Assembly: GCA_019925095.2 (NCBI GenBank)
Contig: JAHHIN020000030.1
Coordinates: 5,315,001 to 5,379,000 of the forward strand
Length of the DNA stretch: 64,000 nucleotides
Direction of reading: 5' to 3'
From: Dendrolimus kikuchii
Taxonomy: Eukaryota; Arthropoda; Insecta; Lepidoptera; Lasiocampidae
The position numbers were made by a program, and so were the translations under genes. This document shows, in pieces, positions 41,509-50,485 of this stretch (positions are counted from its first letter, which is position 1; each line of letters begins with the position of its first letter). The notes under the pieces were generated by a model that saw nothing but the letters and a program-made list of their open reading frames with translations, was not told the DNA's origin and did no database searches.

Positions 41509-42285
41509 ATGGAGCATGCTAAAAAGATGTTGCTCGTTGAACCAAGTCTTTTAGAGAAATTAAATCATCAAAATAATGATAATAATAACCCTACATCCCG
41601 ATTAGATAATGAAATGAAAAACATCTTAAACAGTGATATGGATGATAGAAAAAAATGTATTTTGTACTTACAAATATTGCAAAGATATTTACACTTCCAT
41701 GAAGAAAATCGACGACCTATTGAATTGCCCATAATATCTAAAAATATAGATATCACTGGAACAAAATTAAATATAAACGATGAAGCTGACATTAAAGAAC
41801 CAGTCTCTACTCAAACATCAGAGATAGAAGAAAAACGTGAAGGGCACACCAACAGTAAGAGTAACCCTCTTTACACAACAAATCAAATTCTGAGTCTAAT
41901 ACCCAAAACCTATTCTAAAAAAGGTGAATCATTGTTAAATGTGATTTCATTGAGTGAAAACAAAATTCGATGGAATAAAGATGGCACAGTGGTTATTGAT
42001 GACAAGAATATTTCTGGGAGTAATATTGTAGACTTGATCAATGATTTACTACGTCCACTTAAGAAAAATGATCCTATAGGATGGGAAGCTTTTGCCAAGG
42101 CATTGCATGATATAAAAATACCCTTGTCTTACTTGGGTAATCCACAAAGAATAGAATACATAAATAAACTTAAATTGCATGAACTTGGTCAGATTTCTAC
42201 GGATGAAGAATTTTCTACTCCTCCTAACAAATACACAAAGAAGATTCGCAAAAAACTTGATTGGGAGAAATGGACGCCATACTAG
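41509..42285 (+). CDS. Conserved-type Polinton protein, 258 aa, function unknown
   Basis: It begins MEHAKKMLLVEPSLLEKL, has a low-complexity Asn-rich patch (NNDNNN), a polar middle and a structured second half (LLNVISLSENKIRW, then SYLGNPQRIEYINK) ending near WEKWTPY. No catalytic motif is recognised. Similar genes lie at this position in other Polintons, possibly virion components. The 3' end overlaps the integrase ORF. Confidence 0.65.
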   Translation: MEHAKKMLLVEPSLLEKLNHQNNDNNNPTSRLDNEMKNILNSDMDDRKKCILYLQILQRYLHFHEENRRPIELPIISKNIDITGTKLNINDEADIKEPVSTQTSEIEEKREGHTNSKSNPLYTTNQILSLIPKTYSKKGESLLNVISLSENKIRWNKDGTVVIDDKNISGSNIVDLINDLLRPLKKNDPIGWEAFAKALHDIKIPLSYLGNPQRIEYINKLKLHELGQISTDEEFSTPPNKYTKKIRKKLDWEKWTPY

Positions 42286-43385
42286 ACGATCGTGTAATAG
42301 ACCCATTAAAAATGATTAATGAAATATATTATGATGCTTCACATCCTGCTGGTTATAGTAGCATAGAAAAACTAACTAAAGCGATGAACGGTAAAATGAC
42401 TAAAAGTGATGTTAAAAATTGGTTGCAATCACAAGAAACATATACATTGCATAGACCTGTACATAGAAAATTTCCTAGGAATAAGTATGTTTTATCTAAC
42501 TTTAACGAACTCTGGCAAGTTGATTTGAGTGATATGAGAACTTATTCTAAGTATAATGATAATTATAACTATATACTTTGTATTATTGATGTGTTTTCGA
42601 AATACGCTTATGCTAGGGCTATAAAAAATAAAAATTCTGAAACAATAAAAAAATGTTTTGATAGTGTATTCAATGAAGCTAATACTACTCCTACTCACAT
42701 ACAATCTGACAAAGGTACCGAATTCGTTTCCATAGATGTTCGTAGATACTTTAAAAGTAAACATATAAATTATTATACCACAAACAATCCTGACATTAAG
42801 GCAAGCATAGTAGAGAGATTTCAAAGAACTCTAAAAATGAAAATGTGGCGATACTTTACTCACAAGAACACTTACAAATATGTCGATGTTTTACAAGATT
42901 TAATAAATGCCTATAATCACAGTTATCACTCCAGTATAAAAATGTGTCCAAGTGATGTTAATTCGAGTAATATAATGACCGTTTGGAATAATCTATACGA
43001 TAGAAAAAAAAATGCAAAAAGCCCAAATAATTCATTACCAAAATTTCACGTAGGAGATCATGTAAGAATCACTAAGTACAAACATATATTTCAAAAAGGC
43101 TATGAATCTAATTGGAGTGATGAAATATTCATTATAACTTCAAAAATAGATAGATCACCATGGGTGGTCTATACGTTAAAAGATCTAAAAAATGAGCCAA
43201 TTGTAGGGACATTTTATGAAAGAGAATTACAAAAAGTTACGTACGACCCCACTTCATCTTATAAAATAGATAAAATTATCCGTTCTCGACAGTCTGGTAA
43301 CAGAAAAGAAGTATTAGTCAAGTGGAAAGGTTATCCAGAAAAATTTAATAGTTGGATTTTAGCATCTAGTTTAAATCAAATATGA
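42270..43385 (+). CDS. INT: Polinton integrase (DDE) with chromodomain
   Basis: Numbering from an upstream in-frame Met at 42261, the catalytic residues are Asp 88 (LWQVDL), Asp 150 (QSDKGTEF) and Glu 185 (IVERFQRT), with 34 residues between the last two. An HTH-like region precedes them (YSSIEKLTKAM). The C-terminus from about residue 320 (YKIDKIIRSR to WKGYPEKFNSW) is a chromodomain, which likely tethers integration to modified histones. I favour the Met at 42270 because it limits overlap with the preceding gene to 16 nt. The frame is intact. Confidence 0.92.
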   Translation: MDAILDDRVIDPLKMINEIYYDASHPAGYSSIEKLTKAMNGKMTKSDVKNWLQSQETYTLHRPVHRKFPRNKYVLSNFNELWQVDLSDMRTYSKYNDNYNYILCIIDVFSKYAYARAIKNKNSETIKKCFDSVFNEANTTPTHIQSDKGTEFVSIDVRRYFKSKHINYYTTNNPDIKASIVERFQRTLKMKMWRYFTHKNTYKYVDVLQDLINAYNHSYHSSIKMCPSDVNSSNIMTVWNNLYDRKKNAKSPNNSLPKFHVGDHVRITKYKHIFQKGYESNWSDEIFIITSKIDRSPWVVYTLKDLKNEPIVGTFYERELQKVTYDPTSSYKIDKIIRSRQSGNRKEVLVKWKGYPEKFNSWILASSLNQI

Positions 43386-44146
43386 TAAAAGAAAGTTTTT
43401 ATTTAACATTACTTAGCAATAGTTCTATGGAATATTTTCCAGAAAACAAAACTACTTTGTTTTCAACAAAGTTACCAAAGTCCATAATACTTGAAGGTAT
43501 GTGGTACGTGGGCGTTGTAGAATTTCAATATCCATGTACAATGTTTACTGTTCAAGAACATGAAAATGTTGTTTATGTGACTAAAATAATGCAAATACCT
43601 AACGAAGAAACAACTTCTCTTGTCTACTACAAAACTCGTATTCCAGCTACAAATTATGACAATATTAAACATATATTGATGGCGTTAAACAATATAGGAG
43701 AAAATGTAAGATTTCACTATGATGAACTATCTAAATTTGTCAGTGTAACAGTAATGGATGAAAATATCAGATCTTTATCATTATCACCCCAGCTGTCACT
43801 TCAACTTGGATTTGAACCTAATAAAAATCTGGTTGAAAAGGGTCTTGGAAAATGTCCAGCTAATTTGCATTTAGGTTTACCACCGCAATTATTTGTTTAC
43901 TGTGATATAATTGAACCACAAATTGTAGGGGATGTTATGACCCCATTGTTGAGAATTATACAATTGGATCCGTCAAAGTATATCTATGGAGCTAATAAAA
44001 TGCATGTATTCTCGCCACCTCACTACTTACCTGTAATGCGGAGGGAGTTTGATACAATTGAAATAGATATAAGAACAAGCACTGGTCAAAAAATACCATT
44101 CCAGTTTGGAACAGTGTGTATAAAGCTTCATTTTAGAAAATTATAA
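43382..44146 (+). CDS. Minor capsid (penton-type) protein
   Basis: The 254-residue protein has YFPENKTTLFSTKLPKSI, then LEGMWYVGVVEFQYP near the N-terminus, the usual opening of Polinton minor capsid proteins (single jelly roll, pentameric vertices). It is mostly beta-type sequence with no membrane span. It overlaps the integrase stop by 4 nt (ATGA), suggesting translation from a compact transcript. Intact. Confidence 0.82.
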   Translation: MIKESFYLTLLSNSSMEYFPENKTTLFSTKLPKSIILEGMWYVGVVEFQYPCTMFTVQEHENVVYVTKIMQIPNEETTSLVYYKTRIPATNYDNIKHILMALNNIGENVRFHYDELSKFVSVTVMDENIRSLSLSPQLSLQLGFEPNKNLVEKGLGKCPANLHLGLPPQLFVYCDIIEPQIVGDVMTPLLRIIQLDPSKYIYGANKMHVFSPPHYLPVMRREFDTIEIDIRTSTGQKIPFQFGTVCIKLHFRKL

Positions 44147-44148
44147 TA

Positions 44149-44601
44149 ATGTCCTCCCAAGGTAATAGAATAACTTGCCCCTACGAACACTATTATTCAC
44201 ATCAAGCTGGATCTGGAATCGGAGTTATTTACAAAGGAGCCCCATACCAGCGTGGACATGGAATCGGTAGCTTTTTAGGCGGGCTATTTAGATCAGTTTT
44301 ACCATTACTGTCCAGTGGAGCCCGAGTAATTGGTAAAGAGGCTTTAAATGCTGGTGTAGGTCTCCTATCTGATATGGTTAGTTCACGGCCTATGGAAGAA
44401 TCAATTAAAACCCGGCTTAAAGAGGCCAGTTCGAACTTAAAAAGGAAAGCAGATGCCAAAATTGATAGCGTTATGTCTGGTTCAGGGTATAAAACAAAGA
44501 GGAGAAATCAGTCTTCATTCATTTCACCATCAACCGCCAAAGCAAAAGCTGCTAAGAAAATAAAAGTGAACAAGAAAAAAATAAAAGACATTTTTTCTTA
44601 A
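44149..44601 (+). CDS. Basic glycine-rich Polinton virion-like protein
   Basis: The N-terminus has YYSHQAGSGIGVIYKG, then QRGHGIGSFLGGLFRSVLP, a Gly-rich, possibly amphipathic segment. The C-terminus is strongly basic (KAKAAKKIKVNKKKIK). This layout recalls cement or core proteins of adenovirus-like particles, but that is analogy only. It sits between the two capsid genes, which supports a virion role. Confidence 0.7.
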   Translation: MSSQGNRITCPYEHYYSHQAGSGIGVIYKGAPYQRGHGIGSFLGGLFRSVLPLLSSGARVIGKEALNAGVGLLSDMVSSRPMEESIKTRLKEASSNLKRKADAKIDSVMSGSGYKTKRRNQSSFISPSTAKAKAAKKIKVNKKKIKDIFS

Positions 44602-44612
44602 AATAAAACAAG

Positions 44613-45926
44613 ATGTCTTTTCTACATAGTCATTCTTGCGAGTGCATTAAGTCAGAATTAGATTTATTTGCTTTACCTTCAACACAAACAAGTATCGAAA
44701 GTGGATTATGGATACATTACAAACCAATTTCATCTCTGGCTGATGATGGGCCGATAGAATTTCAAGTACCAGGAGGAGGAGATGACTACATAGATTTATC
44801 TCATACATTAATACATATAAAAGCGAAAATATTACATCAAGACTCCACCAAATTGAATTCATCAACAGTGGTGGCTCCAGTTAATAATTGGTTACATTCA
44901 CTTTTCAACCAACTTGATGTATATTTAAATCAAAAACTTGTTTCACCTCCGAATAACACATATGCATATCGTGCATATATAGAAACACTATTGAATTATG
45001 CTCCTGCAGCTAAAGACTCCCACCTTACTTGTGGTCTTTGGTATAAGGATACATCTGGAAAGATGGATTCAACTGATGATTCCAATGAGGGATTCAAAAA
45101 GCGACAAGAGTTGGCTAGTGAAAGCAAGGAAATCGAAATGATTGGACATTTGCATGGTGATTTATTCAATCAGGAAAAATTTTTGATTAACGGTGTTGAT
45201 ATGTCTGTAAAATTAGTTCGATCGAGAGAAACGTTTAACTTGATGGCTTCTTCGAACGATTTAAAGTTAAAAGTATGCATAATGGATGCAACTCTTATTG
45301 TCCGTAGATCTCGAATCAGCCCAACTGTTTTACTCGCACATCAAAAAGTTTTAGCCTCTACTACTGCAAAATATCCTATTACTCGAGCTGAAGTCAAAGT
45401 TTTAACGATACCATCAGGGGTTCAAGGAAAGACCCTCGATAATATATTCCTGGGACAGGTACCTAAAAGATGCATAGTTGGTTTTGTTAATAATGCAGCG
45501 TTTAATGGTAGTCTTACTAAAAATCCTTTTAATTTTGAGAATTATGAAATGAGTTCATTTTGTTTATACATTGATGGTCAGCAAATACCTTCTAAAGCGT
45601 TACAACCATCATTTGAGAGTAATATTTTCACTACAGCCTATCATACGTTATTCTCTGGAACGGGTATACATTTTCTTAACGAAGGTAACGGGATATCTAG
45701 GGAACAGTACGCTCAAGGTTACTGTCTGCTAGCTTTTGACTTAACTCCTGATTTATCAGCTAACTCCTCAAGTCATTGGAATCTGATTAGGAATGGTAGC
45801 GTGAGATTAGAAATTCGTTTTGAATCTGCTCTTTCACAAACTATTAACTGTATTGTGTATGCCGAGTTCGATAATGTTATTGAAATAGATAAGAACCGCA
45901 ATGTAATCGTAGACTATAGTAGTTAA
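44613..45926 (+). CDS. MCP: Major capsid protein (double jelly roll)
   Basis: 437 residues, of the kind annotated in many animals as F54H12.2-like. The N-terminal region contains LWIHYKPISSLADDGPIEF and FNQLDVYLNQKLV. The C-terminal half contains VPKRCIVGFV, SFCLYIDGQQIPSK and GNGISREQYA. It would form the hexameric shell of a virus-like particle. The frame is intact. From about codon 195 onward the gene lies in the terminal inverted repeat and is duplicated at 31212-31952. Confidence 0.9.
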   Translation: MSFLHSHSCECIKSELDLFALPSTQTSIESGLWIHYKPISSLADDGPIEFQVPGGGDDYIDLSHTLIHIKAKILHQDSTKLNSSTVVAPVNNWLHSLFNQLDVYLNQKLVSPPNNTYAYRAYIETLLNYAPAAKDSHLTCGLWYKDTSGKMDSTDDSNEGFKKRQELASESKEIEMIGHLHGDLFNQEKFLINGVDMSVKLVRSRETFNLMASSNDLKLKVCIMDATLIVRRSRISPTVLLAHQKVLASTTAKYPITRAEVKVLTIPSGVQGKTLDNIFLGQVPKRCIVGFVNNAAFNGSLTKNPFNFENYEMSSFCLYIDGQQIPSKALQPSFESNIFTTAYHTLFSGTGIHFLNEGNGISREQYAQGYCLLAFDLTPDLSANSSSHWNLIRNGSVRLEIRFESALSQTINCIVYAEFDNVIEIDKNRNVIVDYSS

Positions 45927-46076
45927 GATAGAATTATATGTATTAATCATAAGAAAGATATCAATAAATAAAACTGTCAACATAGCTTTCATATTTTTTA
46001 TTTACAACTTCCTTTACATAATAAGTTCACAAGATTATGTTGAACATTTACAATAGTATTCTTCATCGAGTAGCAC

Positions 46077-46541
46077 GTGTGCACTTTGGTTACAAATATG
46101 AACACAATCGAGATCCAGAACTGTTTATGCAAAATTCACCCATCTTTAGAGAGGAACGTGTATGCAGCAAACAACTTACCAATTCACATGGAAGCGCCTA
46201 CGTTCTTAGTGAGCAATCTGGATCCAAGCACCCAGCCAGGTTCTCACTGGGTAGCCATGCACATAGACCAACACAACATTGGACAATACTTCGATTCCTT
46301 TGGTCGGTCACCTGTAGGATTCCACTTGGCTTTTCTAAATAGGAATTGTAGAAAATGGCATTTCAATACTAAGAGAATACAAAATGACTGGACTTCAGTA
46401 TGTGGTGCATACTGTTTGGTATACTTATACTATAAGTTTCATGGATATAGTATGACGGATATGACCAATTTATTCGAAAGCCAGGAAACACTCCTTAATG
46501 ATATATTAGTATACGATTTGTACAAATACTGTTTTAAATAA
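46077..46541 (+). CDS. PRO: Adenain-like cysteine protease, right-TIR copy
   Basis: The catalytic set is His 57 (GSHWVAMHID), Asp 73 (QYFDSFG), Gln 102 (KRIQNDW) and Cys 109 (SVCGAYC), counting from the GTG at 46077. It would mature capsid precursors. The first ATG in frame is at 46098. A frame starting MLNIYNSILH at 46037, which resembles the N-terminus of this family, is displaced by one nucleotide from the rest, and the displacement is present in both TIR copies. The stop overlaps AATAAA, a compact poly(A) signal. Confidence 0.85.
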   Translation: MCTLVTNMNTIEIQNCLCKIHPSLERNVYAANNLPIHMEAPTFLVSNLDPSTQPGSHWVAMHIDQHNIGQYFDSFGRSPVGFHLAFLNRNCRKWHFNTKRIQNDWTSVCGAYCLVYLYYKFHGYSMTDMTNLFESQETLLNDILVYDLYKYCFK

Positions 46542-46797
46542 AGGTTGAGGAAGAAAAGAACATGTTGTTTTTGTTTTGAAGTCGTTGTTGACGTCATTAA
46601 GAACAATAGGGAGTATCGGACGACGGGTAATTAGTGAACGTGAAATAGTAATTAACAAAAGAATAAACAAATGAGTAGCTAATTAGTGCTGTAATTAGCA
46701 CGGAATTAAAAAAAGCTATCTCTGTAAATACAGCATATATCGAAAAACTGATAGCGTAGAACGATCGGGCGTACTCGAGAACCCCCAATTTGACACC

Positions 46798-46801
<4 letters not shown>

Positions 46802-46847
<46 letters not shown>
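46802..46847. repeat. Poly(T) run, 46 nt
   Basis: An uninterrupted T run inside the right TIR. The left TIR has only about 14 A at the matching place. Its length is probably unreliable in the assembly. Confidence 0.9.
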
Positions 46848-46849
<2 letters not shown>

Positions 46850-46916
46850 GCAGGGTTGTCCCTCGAAACACTTTTTGCTCGGCAGTAACACGATTTTTGC
46901 CGTGAGCCAGAACTCT

Positions 46917-46992
<76 letters not shown>

Positions 46993-47040
46993 TAAATATA
47001 TATATAAATATATATATATATGTACATATAAATATATATA
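46917..47040. repeat. (TA)n microsatellite
   Basis: Mostly alternating TA with a few interruptions, directly at the right edge of the Polinton. It may hide the target-site duplication. Confidence 0.9.
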
Positions 47041-47290
47041 TTTTTTTAATAATCGGCAGACAAACACACATATTGTATATCCCCAAATAAAGCAAGTTAC
47101 GCTTGTGTTATGGGTAATATACAACGGACTACTCTGGGGTCGATCCCAGACACCCAGACCATAGTAAATAACGGAGAAAATACATTTTTGAAATTTACTA
47201 TACCAGGAATCGAACCCGGAGCGTCTGCGTTGTGTGTTGTGTAGTGAGGTAGGCCGGCAAAGGCTTAGCCCGCTCAACCACAGAGGCCGT
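47041..47290 (-). mobile_element. tRNA-derived SINE
   Basis: The minus strand starts GGCCTCTGTGGTTGAGCGGG. TGGTTGAGCGGG (47269-47280) fits a Pol III A box and GGTTCGATTCC (47206-47216) is a perfect B box. The head is followed by a non-tRNA body (GGTCTGGGTGTCTGGGATCG) and an A-rich end near 47041. This is the layout of a tRNA-derived SINE. A functional tRNA is excluded because the A and B boxes are about 63 nt apart and no cloverleaf with acceptor pairing can be drawn. Confidence 0.8.
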
Positions 47291-47291
47291 C

Positions 47292-47371
<80 letters not shown>

Positions 47372-47372
47372 G
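47291..47372. repeat. (TA)n microsatellite
   Basis: An almost pure TA alternation directly upstream of the SINE head. Open frames of repeated Ile-Tyr across it are meaningless. Confidence 0.95.
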
Positions 47373-47469
47373 AGTATACTAGAGTTTATACTTCGGCTCA
47401 AACTCTAGTGCATACCTCTTGTTTAAAGAGCAGGCGTTAACACAGGTTACATTATATTAAATTTTTTGT

Positions 47470-48394
47470 CGATCAGGAAGCGGGAAACCGCCTCCATGAT
47501 CGCCGTCTGGTCTCAAGAGCTCGACAACCCTGCAGCCTATGGCGGCTACACGGTGGATGCAATCAGGCCACAGCTGACGGAATGGATCAACCGCACCAGC
47601 GGCACCCTGACCTTCAGGACTACGCAGATACTTACCGGACACGGATGTTTCGATAAGTATCTGTATCGCATTGTGGGCTGCTTGCCTTCCCCGGACTGCC
47701 GCCAGTGCGGCGCGCCCGACACGCCGTTACACACGCTAGTCGAGTGCGCCGCATGGGCGCCGCAGCGTTTCGAACTTGAGACGCATGTAGGTCCGGTCGA
47801 CTCGCTCTGTGACTTGGTCAAGGCCATGCTGCAGAGCAGCAACAACTGGGGGGCTGCGGTTACTTTTTGTGAGACAGTAATGTCACTCGAGGAGGCCGCA
47901 GAACGCGACAGGGAGAGATCGCCGGCCTTCAGCTGGCACCCGGAGAGGCAGGTACGCGCATTACTTCCCTCCTTGAGTTAGGTTCCGTTTACCACGGGGG
48001 GCCTTTAGTTTGCTAGGAGAGCAAAGGACCTTCTACCCCCGCACAACGAAGTGGGGTGTGTTCTCCCAGGTCACACTCCAGGCACTTTATTGCGCTGGAT
48101 CGACTGGGCGTAACTATGTTCTAAATCTCAGCCTTTCCAACACAAACAAAAGCGCAGGGTCGACAGGGAGGAGCGGGTTTTTAGTGGGTATTGGGGTTGC
48201 TCGCTCGTGTAGCAACGCTCGGAGTCTTCCACACTATTCTGCGACGTCGATCGCGGACGGAGCACTGCCAAGAGCATACTATTGCTGCAGTGTTATCGCC
48301 CCCGACCGACGCGTGTCGTTCCCCTAGCAACGGCCCAGATTGTGCGTAAATCGGTTAAGCATTTTCCCTCGCCTCAAAAAAAAAAAAAAAAAAT
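47470..48394 (+). mobile_element. R1-clade LINE, second 5'-truncated copy
   Basis: This is the same family as 9165-10719. The body starts within the RT C-terminal region (CGATCAGGAAGCGGG) and ends in a poly(A) run at 48378-48394. The C-terminal zinc knuckle (CRQCGAPDTPLHTLVEC) is intact at about 47695-47755. A loss of about 30 nt after RERSPA, compared with the first copy, changes the final reading frame. No clear target duplication. Confidence 0.9.
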
Positions 48395-48610
48395 TATGTC
48401 AGTACTAATTTGACCCCGGAAGATTTACTTCATTTTATATCGTAAACTATTCTATCTCCCGGGATGAAAAGTATCTATGTCCATTTTCGGTATAAATGTA
48501 CAAAATTACACCCGATCCATTACTCCAGTAGTTTTTCCGTGATAATTTCACAGACAGACAGATCGAGTTACTATCGCATTTTTTTTTATAGATGATGAAT
48601 TTTTATGTGT
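48395..48610. repeat. Dispersed repeat, unclassified
   Basis: TTGACCCCGGAAGATTTACT, then CTCCCGGGATGAAAAGTATC, then CAGACAGACAGAT resembles a common lepidopteran repeat 3' region. Class uncertain. Confidence 0.45.
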
Positions 48611-48621
48611 TCATCGACTAA

Positions 48622-48657
48622 CTTGAGAAATATATATATATATATATATTTCTCAAG
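48622..48657. repeat. Perfect 36-bp palindrome around (AT)n
   Basis: CTTGAGAAA, then an AT alternation, then TTTCTCAAG form a perfect palindrome. It may be a foldback formed by microsatellite growth. Confidence 0.75.
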
Positions 48658-49505
48658 CCAATCTTTGACGTTTCTAATATAAAAATGGCGTCACGTTCGC
48701 GTGATGACAATTAGAACTACGTCTTTCGTCTCTATTTCGCTATAGTATTAAAGCGAGACAAATGTGTTGAACAAAAGCGCTTCCAAGGAGATTCGATTAT
48801 TCAGCTTATTTATTTTCTTAATGTAAAACTAATTGATGGAATTCTTATATAAAAAAATCACCTAGGTACCTATTTACCGCACGTTCAGTTGTATGATGCA
48901 TTTTTTTTTACTTTCAAACAATATATGTAAATGAAGTTTAACTTCATTCGATTTAAATTTGCCGTCCAGTGATATTTATTATCTATGTATGTCAGTTGTC
49001 AATATATTGTCAGTTGTCACATCGTTTGGCACTTAGAACAATAGAACATAGTAGTTACGTTCCATTAGAGACTCACAACGACCACGTTCACGACCACTTG
49101 CTCACCGGCGTTACAATCGTAAACCCAAGTGGAACGGTTAATCGACCCACCTCTTGACATAGGTCGTTATGAGCATTGTGTGTTCGAAAACGATGACGTC
49201 ATTAGTGACGTTTTCGCCACGACCACAACAACCGCGGTCGCCTTGTGGAACGGCTAACGGAGCATTTTGGGCGTAGTGAGCTACTTATGGAACGCGCTGA
49301 GTGTAATTTTAAAATATGTAAGTATTAGATTAATTCAAATTTCGAATTAATTAGCCTCGAATGTTCTTTATCTTTTCAGAGCAACCGTTAAGTTTTGAAT
49401 ATACAAAGAATAAATAAATTAAGAAAACCACATTATATTTATTCCAGACTTCGTAAATGCATTTATTGAACAAATGTGTTGAAACTAAAGAATTTGTATA
49501 ACTAC
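48658..49505. other. Non-coding sequence, no feature recognised
   Basis: A GC-richer patch at 49075-49280 (GACCACGTTCACGACCAC, then CGATGACGTCATTAGTGACG) holds a CRE-like TGACGTCA at about 49193. No coding sequence of note is seen. Confidence 0.4.
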
Positions 49506-49566
49506 CTTTAGATGATGGTACGGCTGTTGATGATTGAACTGGCATCGGGATACCCGGTGAAGATAT
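49506..49566 (-). CDS. Possible host microexon (61 nt)
   Basis: On the minus strand a T-rich acceptor ending TTTTATTTCAG precedes a 61-nt segment coding ISSPGIPMPVQSSTAVPSSK and ending AAAG, followed by donor GTAGTTAT. Both splice sites are acceptable and the segment is open. No family is recognised. It is the only non-element coding-like piece in this area, so it might be a microexon of a host gene with large introns filled with transposons. Confidence 0.3.
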
Positions 49567-49619
49567 CTGAAATAAAAGCAATATTATTAATTAAAAATCC
49601 ACATAAGTACTAATATCTA

Positions 49620-50098
49620 AAGCCTTGGTGGCTTACGATCTTGTGGCGAGGCAAATACAGCCGACGTGCGCTCGGGAATGTTCGTTTGTTGCCGCGATAT
49701 CGAACTCCGACGCACCGCAGAACCCCGCCCGTAGCCGAGTCCTGGAGGACAGGCAGTCTTGGGTATACCATTACACCGTAAGGCCGCGCGCAATCGCTCC
49801 CACGACACGCGCCAGGGAAGCCTATTATTTGCGGGACAAAACAACGCGACGTTGTCGTCCAAATTATTAGTTTAAGTAATTAAGTATTAAGGCTCATGTA
49901 AACAGTTACTTCTAATATACACAATACAGTTTATAATATATGATTCGTTTAATTTTACCGACACCCATATAGTGGTGACCCCGAGTGCAACAGACATTTT
50001 ATGCCCTTTTTTTTATCGTGTTTCTCGTGAGTTTTTTTTTAGTGTTGTGAACGTTGTAAGTACTTTTTTTCTCAAGACCTTTTTTTTGTGCGACTACA
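49620..50098 (+). repeat. Gypsy element 5' LTR and leader (approximate)
   Basis: TGGTGACCCCGAGTG at 49973-49987 fits the primer binding site of Gypsy-type elements, lying a few bases after ACCGACACCCA, the probable LTR end. The LTR start cannot be fixed because the 3' LTR is outside the window. A T-rich leader leads to the gag ATG at 50099. Confidence 0.5.
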
Positions 50099-50485
50099 AT
50101 GGAACAAAACAAAGAACAATCGTCTTTTGTGCAATCTGTTCGAGTAAAAGTTCCACCCTTTTGGCCTGACGAACCCGCTTTATGGTTTACGCAACTTGAA
50201 GGACAGTTTGCTCTAGCCAATATATCTGTGGACAGTACTAAATATAACTATGTGATATCCAATCTCGAGTCTAAATACGCCGCAGAAATTAAAGACATTA
50301 TCAATAAACCTCCAGACTCTAACAAATATGACAAAGTAAAAAAGGAACTAATAAACCGCTTGTCATCTTCACAAGAACAAAAACTTCGCCAGTTACTCAC
50401 ACACGAAGACATGGGGGATCGTAAGCCGTCTCAGTTTTTACGGCACTTATAAAATCTAGCCGGCCCGAACGTTCCCGACGATTTT
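50099..50485 (+). pseudogene. Gypsy Gag, N-terminal fragment
   Basis: The frame includes PPFWPDEPALWFTQLEGQFA and KKELINRLSSSQEQK, then LRQLLTHEDMGDRKPSQFL, a retroviral-type Gag of Gypsy elements in insects. A TAA at 50450-50452 interrupts a frame that otherwise continues (NLAGPNVPDDFL) to the LINE junction at 50486. It lacks the rest of Gag. Confidence 0.85.

Larger units (their letters stand above)
30290..46916. mobile_element. Polinton/Maverick element, complete, about 16.6 kb
   Basis: The terminal inverted repeats start AGAGTTCTGGCTCACGG at 30290 and end with its complement at 46916. Between them lie all the hallmark genes: protein-primed DNA polymerase B, packaging ATPase, retrovirus-type integrase, minor and major jelly-roll capsid proteins and an adenain-like protease. 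Polintons start with AG and make 6-bp duplications. The AG start is seen, but the flanks (GATCCC versus GGTATA) do not match, perhaps because a (TA)n tract has grown at the right edge. An RTE LINE (36294-39511) adds 3.2 kb, so the uninterrupted size is about 13.4 kb. Confidence 0.93.
45193..46916. repeat. Polinton right terminal inverted repeat (about 1.72 kb)
   Basis: It mirrors 30290-31951. It is longer because about 29 nt of extra sequence (starting TACTCGAGAACCCCC) and a T run of 46 replace the 14-nt A run of the left side. The inner edge is at GTGTTGATATGTCTG. Confidence 0.92.

Noticed and set aside
30290..46916. Integrated adenovirus or virophage
   Set aside because: Capsid, ATPase and protease are virus-like, but protein-primed polymerase with retroviral-type integrase, chromodomain and terminal inverted repeats define a Polinton.
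47180..47290. tRNA gene (minus strand)
   Set aside because: A and B boxes are present but spacing is too long and no cloverleaf or acceptor stem is seen. It fits a SINE head.
46706..47401. Open frames of repeated Ile-Tyr
   Set aside because: Translation of (TA)n microsatellites.
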